47,288 bases of DNA, taken from Actinomycetes bacterium (GTDB lineage: Bacteria; Actinomycetota; Acidimicrobiia; Acidimicrobiales; Acidimicrobiaceae). Where the stretch lies: NCBI GenBank assembly GCA_021810525.1, contig JAJZIP010000006.1:1-47288 (forward strand), given 5' to 3'. The first letter of the stretch is position 1, and each line of letters begins with the position of its first letter. Below are positions 42,845 to 47,288 of the stretch, in pieces. Made by a program: the position numbers and the translations under genes. The notes under the pieces were generated by a model. That model was given only the letters and a program-made list of their open reading frames with translations, searched no databases and was not told the DNA's origin.

Positions 42845-43726
42845 ATGCAGAAGAATTTTGAAAGTGCGGTAATAATCGGCGGCGGAACAATGGGTTCAGG
42901 CATTGCCCAGATATTTCTTGAGTCCGGCCTTGAGATCGTGCTCGTGGAGATGGATGAGCGTCGCGCCCAGTCGGCCTATGACCAGGTAAAGGCCGGCGTC
43001 ACCTCCAGGCTGATCTATGAGAACAACCGTCAGCAAAGTCCGGAGGTGCAAAAGGCAGCGGGGGAGATTCTCTCACGTCTTACGACTAGGGTGGGAATTC
43101 CTTCCCCAAATGGCCCTTGGAGGCCTGACATCGTTGTCGAAACGGTGTATGAGGACGCGGATGTGAAGTCCAGAGTCTTGAAGGAAGTGGAAAGCACCTA
43201 TCCGGACTGCTCATTATTGGCGACGAACACGAGTTCATTGTCGATCGACCTTCTTGCCTCGAGATTGGCTCGCCCGCAGAACTTCATTGGAATGCATTTT
43301 TTCAACCCGGTTCCGAGGTCATCCCTAATAGAGCTTGTTGCGGGGCGAGAGACCTCCGATGAATCGGTGGAATCTGCTCAGGCGCTGGTTGAAGTTCTTG
43401 GTAAGGAGTCGATACTCGTTCATGATTCTCCCGGGTTTGCAACGAGTCGACTTGGAATCATCCTAGGAATTGAAGCGATCCGTATGGTGGAAGAGGGTGT
43501 TGCCTCTGCCGAGGATATCGACCGCGGAATGGTTCTTGGGTACAAGCACCCTATCGGTCCGCTGAAGCTTACCGATCTGGTAGGGCTTGATATTCGCCTC
43601 GCCATCTCCGAGTATCTTGAAAGCAAGCTGGGGCCCAGATTCGCTCCGCCCGAGCTTCTCAAGGAAATGGTTGCCAGAGGCGACCTTGGTAAGAAGTCCG
43701 GTAAGGGTTTCTATGAATGGAAGTAG
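42845..43726 (+). CDS. 3-hydroxyacyl-CoA dehydrogenase (HBDH type)
   Basis: 293 residues. An N-terminal Rossmann fold (IIGGGTMGSGIAQ, residues 10-22) and NTSSLSIDLLA, GMHFFNPVP with the catalytic histidine precede the C-terminal helical domain (GFATSRLGIILGIEAIRMVEEGVAS, DLVGLDIRLAISEYLE, GKKSGKGFYEW). It oxidises an L-3-hydroxyacyl-CoA with NAD. In this operon it probably acts on 3-hydroxyadipyl-CoA formed downstream of the box ring opening (inference). It starts 3 bp after the ligase stop. Confidence 0.9.
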   Translation: MQKNFESAVIIGGGTMGSGIAQIFLESGLEIVLVEMDERRAQSAYDQVKAGVTSRLIYENNRQQSPEVQKAAGEILSRLTTRVGIPSPNGPWRPDIVVETVYEDADVKSRVLKEVESTYPDCSLLATNTSSLSIDLLASRLARPQNFIGMHFFNPVPRSSLIELVAGRETSDESVESAQALVEVLGKESILVHDSPGFATSRLGIILGIEAIRMVEEGVASAEDIDRGMVLGYKHPIGPLKLTDLVGLDIRLAISEYLESKLGPRFAPPELLKEMVARGDLGKKSGKGFYEWK

Positions 43727-43817
43727 TGGCACCTGATCCTCCAATCGAAATTTCCGCGGAAAGGCTCCGCGTGTTCGTCCCATTGGATTTTTTCTTCTAT
43801 CAAGATAGGTTTTGCTA

Positions 43818-44606
43818 GTGGATACTAAGGTCCAGTTTTTGTCCATCGACGAGCTGCAGTTAGAGTACTATCTCTACCCCGCCTCTCCCGATCGAAAAGA
43901 CTCTCCGACGTTAGTCTTTTTGCACGAAGGTCTAGGCTGCTCCGCCCTTTGGCGAGGCGTTCCTGAGATGATCAGGGACCAGCTTGGCAAGCCCTCAGTG
44001 CTCGTCTTCTCGCGTGCAGGATATGGCAAGTCTACGCCGCTCGAAGGTGATCGGCCGGTTACGTATATGCATCAGGAGGCACTGGAGCTGCTTCCCAGGG
44101 TCCTCAAAGCCCTCGAGATTGAGAAGCCGATTCTAGTCGGGCACAGTGACGGTGGTTCTATTGCCCTGATCCATGCGGGTGCCGGGTTCCCTGTTGCAGC
44201 GCTGGTGCTGATAGCTCCCCACGTAATCGTGGAGGATCAATCGATCAATGGAATCGCCGCCGCAAGAGATATCTTTCTGACCACGAATCTCTCGGAGAAA
44301 ATGAGCAAATATCACTTGGACGCGGAGTCCACATTCTGGGGGTGGAACAGGGTCTGGCTTTCACCGGAGTTCAAACAGTGGAACATAGAGGAGTACCTGC
44401 CCTCGATCGACGTTCCCATCCTGGCAATTCAAGGTGACATGGACGAGTATGGCACTTTAGCTCAGCTTGACCTCATCGATCGGGGTGTTGCTGGAGAAAT
44501 CAAGAGAAAGATAGTGCCTGGTGCTAAACACTCTCCCCATCTCCAGTTCACGGAAGAAGTGGTCGAGGCGGTGGTAGAGTTTTTGAACCCATTACTTGGT
44601 GCATAA
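43818..44606 (+). CDS. Alpha/beta hydrolase
   Basis: 262 residues, start GTG 43818 (a TTG at 43812 is also possible) about 90 bp after the dehydrogenase. The nucleophile elbow is GHSDGGS (Ser near residue 112), the oxyanion HEGLGCS lies near residue 37, and the catalytic histidine is in PGAKHSPHLQ. Similar hydrolases occur with aromatic-degradation genes and could act as a thioesterase or lactonase, possibly relieving CoA trapping. The role here is inference. Confidence 0.83.
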   Translation: MDTKVQFLSIDELQLEYYLYPASPDRKDSPTLVFLHEGLGCSALWRGVPEMIRDQLGKPSVLVFSRAGYGKSTPLEGDRPVTYMHQEALELLPRVLKALEIEKPILVGHSDGGSIALIHAGAGFPVAALVLIAPHVIVEDQSINGIAAARDIFLTTNLSEKMSKYHLDAESTFWGWNRVWLSPEFKQWNIEEYLPSIDVPILAIQGDMDEYGTLAQLDLIDRGVAGEIKRKIVPGAKHSPHLQFTEEVVEAVVEFLNPLLGA

Positions 44607-44625
44607 ATCTTTGAGGAGCAAATAG

Positions 44626-45375
44626 GTGTCAACCGTCAAGACGCAAATTCGCGACAATGCCATCCTTGTGGGCTTAGATAAGCCTGAGAAGCGCAATGCG
44701 ATGGACGAGCAGATGACAGATGAACTGCACGAAGTTCTTGACATGGCGATTCGCGGTGAGCCGAAGATCCTCGTGCTTTATTCGATGGTCGACAATGTGT
44801 TCGTGTCTGGTGCAGACATCAGCGAACTTCTCAATCGTGATGCTGACAGCGCCATGCGGTCGATAAATGCAGGATTGTTCGAGAAGCTGGAGCGGTACCG
44901 CTGGCCGACAATTGCGGTCATTGATGGCTACGCGCTTGGTGGTGGTTGCGAGCTGGCCATGGCATGTGACCTGAGGATAGCGTCGACAAGGGCCCGCTTT
45001 GGTCAGCCGGAGCTTGATCTCGGAATTCTGGCTGGTGCCGGAGGAAACTGGCGGCTTCCGCAGCTTGTCGGGATTTCCATGGCAAGGCGACTTCTTTATA
45101 CCGGAGAGATTATCGATGCAGATAAGGCTCTATCCATCGGACTAATTGATGCCGTGCATCAAGCCGGCGAGCTGATGGATGAGGCTATGAAGCTTGTTGA
45201 GACTATTAGCAAGAGATCATGGCGGGCACTTGAGCTGACCAAGCTCTCGCTTGGCATGAACAGGCAGCCGACCACAACCCTGGACATAGTCGCGCAAGCG
45301 CTTCTCTTTGAAAGCAGTGACAAGAAGGCCCGGATGCAGGCCTTCTTGGATCGAAAGAAAAAGAAGAGCGGGTAG
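44626..45375 (+). CDS. Enoyl-CoA hydratase/isomerase family protein
   Basis: 249 residues, GTG start behind GAGGAG. Crotonase motifs are complete: oxyanion segments VFVSGADISEL and GYALGGGCELAMACD, then FGQPELDLGILAGAGGNWRLPQLVG with the catalytic-type Glu in GQPEL. It probably hydrates or isomerises 3,4-dehydroadipyl-CoA or 2,3-dehydroadipyl-CoA for the following dehydrogenase step. Last gene of the box operon in this window. A lysine-rich C-terminus (DRKKKKSG) is seen. Confidence 0.88.
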   Translation: MSTVKTQIRDNAILVGLDKPEKRNAMDEQMTDELHEVLDMAIRGEPKILVLYSMVDNVFVSGADISELLNRDADSAMRSINAGLFEKLERYRWPTIAVIDGYALGGGCELAMACDLRIASTRARFGQPELDLGILAGAGGNWRLPQLVGISMARRLLYTGEIIDADKALSIGLIDAVHQAGELMDEAMKLVETISKRSWRALELTKLSLGMNRQPTTTLDIVAQALLFESSDKKARMQAFLDRKKKKSG

Positions 45376-45525
45376 ATCACCCTTTGGCGCATTTTAGAGT
45401 GCCATGTCCGTAGACGGTAAAGGCTGCTGTCGCGTTGTCATTTCTGAAACGCGGGGTCCATAACTCGGTGCCAAGAAAAGGTCTGGTTAGAATCAGTAGG
45501 CATCGAAACGATAGACGAAGTACTC

Positions 45526-45891
45526 ATGGCAAATGCAGAGTTCTACTCCTGCTTCGAGGTCCAAAGCCTCGATCGCATGAGTGAGGTGTGGGAGCACTCG
45601 GACGACGTCAGGTGTACTCATCCTGGCTGGCCGACCCTGAAAGGCTGGGGAGCTGTTTCAGGTTCATTTTTCAACCTCTTTCAGCAGGAGTCCGGTCTAC
45701 AGTTTCTTCTTACGGACACCGCCGTACGCATAGAAGGCAATGTCGCCCTGGTATTTTGCACAGAGAACATTATTGGCCAGGGGCTTGGTCCATCGGTGTC
45801 GAGCCTGAACGTCTTCAGGCGCGATCCAAGCAACAATGTTTGGAGATTGATCGCGCATCAAGCTTCTCTGGTCAGCGCATCCTTTGGATGA
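45526..45891 (+). CDS. NTF2-like (SnoaL/DUF4440-type) protein
   Basis: 121 residues with the cone-shaped NTF2-like fold pattern: ANAEFYSCFEVQSLDRMSEVWEHSDDVRCTHPGWPTLKGWGAVSGSF, then alternating strands and a final VFRRDPSNNVWRLIAHQAS. Such proteins are often annotated as DUF4440/nuclear transport factor 2 family, with unknown or varied functions. Its stop lies 11 bp before the left end of TnpB element copy C. Confidence 0.8.
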   Translation: MANAEFYSCFEVQSLDRMSEVWEHSDDVRCTHPGWPTLKGWGAVSGSFFNLFQQESGLQFLLTDTAVRIEGNVALVFCTENIIGQGLGPSVSSLNVFRRDPSNNVWRLIAHQASLVSASFG

Positions 45892-45900
45892 CCTTCACCA

Positions 45901-46888
45901 AATTGATCAATCTACGCGACAAACCCCTCCCGTAAGGAAGGGGAAGAATAGCGCTGACGGCGAAGCCGTTACACGGTTTCGAGAGAAAGTGAAGGTAACA
46001 CCCAGGGATTAAACCAAACCAATGAGCATCCGCCAGAGGTTGTACCCAGGACCAGAGCACGAAGGGATCGTCTTGCGCCACTGCGGTGATGCCCGCTTTG
46101 TCTACAACTTGGGTCTCGAACAGAGGAATCTCTGGCGCAAGGACAGGACGGCCAAGATCAATTACCTCACCCAAGCTAGGGAGTTGGCTGAACTTAGGGG
46201 CGCCTTCTCCTGGCTAAAAGAGGGATCATCTTCAGTTCAACAACAGGCGTTGCGTGATTTGGACAAAACCTTTAAGAACTGGTGGAATAACGCAGCGTGA
46301 ACCAAGGGCTCCATTGCCAAACTCTCTGCCAGAGTGGCGGACTCTCGCCGGGACTGGATGGAGAAGGCCACGACCAATCCGGTACGAGACTGCGACGTGG
46401 TTGCCATAGAGGACTTGCGAGTCAAGAACATGACTAAAGCCGCCAAAGGGACTATAGAAGATCCTGGCAAGAACGTAGCTCATAAAAGAGGGCTCAGAAG
46501 AGAGATCCTGAACCAGTCCTGGTCCCTATTTAGAAAGAGACTCGAGGACAAGGCAAACTCGTCCGGAGTCGTAACAATTCCGGTAAACCCCAAGCACACA
46601 TCACAGACCTGTTCCAACTGTAGACACCGTGCACCTGAGAACCGCAAGAGCCAAGCGGCATTCAGCTGTATCGCTTGAGGGCACACCGAACATGCGGACG
46701 TAAATGCCGCTAAGAACATACTTGCCGCAGGACTTGCGGTCACAGGACGTAGAGCGACACCGCACGCATAGCCTATCCGGGCTAAGCACAGCGGCCCAGT
46801 GAAGCGTCAACTCCCGGAAGAAGAAGTGGCATGAGCCACTATCTACACTAGGGAATCCCCTTCCGTTGCTGAGGGGAGGATGTCAAAT
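45901..46888 (+). mobile_element. Decayed TnpB-only element, copy C
   Basis: The left end is TTGATC (45903-45908) with CGCGACAAACCC and a CCCCTCC-CGTAA-GGAAGGGG hairpin. The right end is a CCCCTTCC...GAGGGG hairpin (46857-46876) with GGATGTCAA. It is shorter than copy A because of an internal deletion. Confidence 0.7.
46022..46770 (+). pseudogene. tnpB: tnpB remnant with internal deletion and stop codons (copy C)
   Basis: It starts MSIRQRLYPGPEHEG at an ATG and matches copy A for about 90 residues up to NWWNNAA, then a stop. The next segment (46334 onward) resumes at KLSARVADSRRDW in copy A numbering. About 180 residues including RuvC-I are therefore missing. RuvC-II (VAIEDLRVKNM) and the zinc ribbon follow; a TGA interrupts the ribbon at about 46676. 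The RuvC-III motif ADVNAAKNI is intact. Non-functional. Confidence 0.85.
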
Positions 46889-47288
46889 CGGCGCTAACAT
46901 TTGTGGGACGTGCGCGCTCAAGGAAAAGCCTGCTCGGCTGATCTAGGGCCCTCAGGGCTTCGACACTGCGGACAAATTTCGAAACCATAAGGGATCTGGA
47001 ACGAGGATTCGAATTAGCCTTGCTGGGCTTGTGCCACTAGAGGCTTTATCCCCAAGCGTTTTCTGAACCGAGACCTTCATGGATCACCGTACAGCGGTGC
47101 GGACCCACGGAGTTCGGCTTGAGAACAGACACTTGCAGATAATTCCTCTCATAGTGGGACGTATCTAGTGCGTAACGCGTTAGAAAAAGCATCGGCAGAT
47201 CGGTGTATTTTCATTTTTCGGAGTTGGATGCATTTCGCGGCATTGCCACGACTGCCTTCGCCCTCACAAACTGAGCCGAATCACGCGT
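46889..47288. other. Terminal region without recognised genes
   Basis: 400 bp after element copy C. A GGATTCGAATTA stretch near 47007 recalls a tRNA T-loop, but no acceptor or anticodon stem can be built around it. No coding frame or repeat recognised. Confidence 0.3.

Noticed and set aside
46980-47060. Possible tRNA near a GATTCGAAT T-loop-like string
   Set aside because: No acceptor, D or anticodon arm can be paired around it.

Overview
The window reads as a chromosomal segment of an actinobacterium with moderate GC content. Supporting signs are a homodimeric AceE, an SCO4848-like small membrane protein, a PaaX regulator next to box genes, a RibD-like pyrimidine reductase, and frequent GTG/TTG starts behind GGAGG sites. 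The energy metabolism and decayed TnpB elements would fit an Acidimicrobiia-like soil or acidic-water organism, but that placement is a guess.

Layout. 1-6.6 kb holds housekeeping genes: an HhH-GPD DNA-repair protein cut by the window edge, aceE, rnhA, a short-chain dehydrogenase, an aldo/keto reductase and a histidine phosphatase. 6.6-14.5 kb is one tightly packed minus-strand operon (starts and stops overlap by 1-4 bp or lie 2-12 bp apart). It encodes a six-subunit membrane complex of the hydrogenase-4/formate hydrogenlyase/complex I type plus a universal stress protein. The large subunit has lost all four cysteines that would bind NiFe. The small subunit has lost all four cysteines of the proximal (N2-type) cluster, replaced by Asp, Glu, Asp and Ser, yet it keeps one ferredoxin-type cluster. 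It therefore belongs with the energy-converting hydrogenase-related (Ehr) complexes and cannot be a hydrogenase. A divergent BNR-repeat lipoprotein follows (15.1-17.0 kb).

17-28.8 kb holds an SCO4848-like gene whose end is supplied by a TnpB element, that element (copy A), a class II aldolase, a NitT/TauT-type ABC transporter with two permeases, a three-gene succinate dehydrogenase of the mycobacterial Sdh1 type, and a decayed TnpB element (copy B). 28.7-36.3 kb holds a RibD-like reductase, a GalT-like transferase, and a minus-strand set of ferric-reductase-like membrane protein, ApbE and two Ser/Thr-rich exported proteins. These are followed by a DsbA-like protein, a Nudix hydrolase, a PAP2 phosphatase and a RecB-type nuclease.

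36.7-45.4 kb is an aerobic benzoate gene set: paaX, then divergently boxC, boxB, benzoate-CoA ligase, a 3-hydroxyacyl-CoA dehydrogenase, an alpha/beta hydrolase and an enoyl-CoA hydratase. The ligase makes benzoyl-CoA, BoxB epoxidises it, BoxC opens the ring, and the dehydrogenase and hydratase feed beta-oxidation. boxA (reductase) and boxD (semialdehyde dehydrogenase) are not in the window. A relic TnpB fragment (copy D) sits against the paaX start and may supply its ribosome binding site. An NTF2-like gene, a third decayed TnpB element (copy C) and 400 bp with no recognisable gene close the window.

The points most worth a second look are the doubly degenerate hydrogenase-like complex, the ApbE/ferric-reductase set with candidate flavinylation motifs, and the TnpB family. 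The only full-length TnpB has lost its RuvC-III aspartate, and every copy abuts a gene end.
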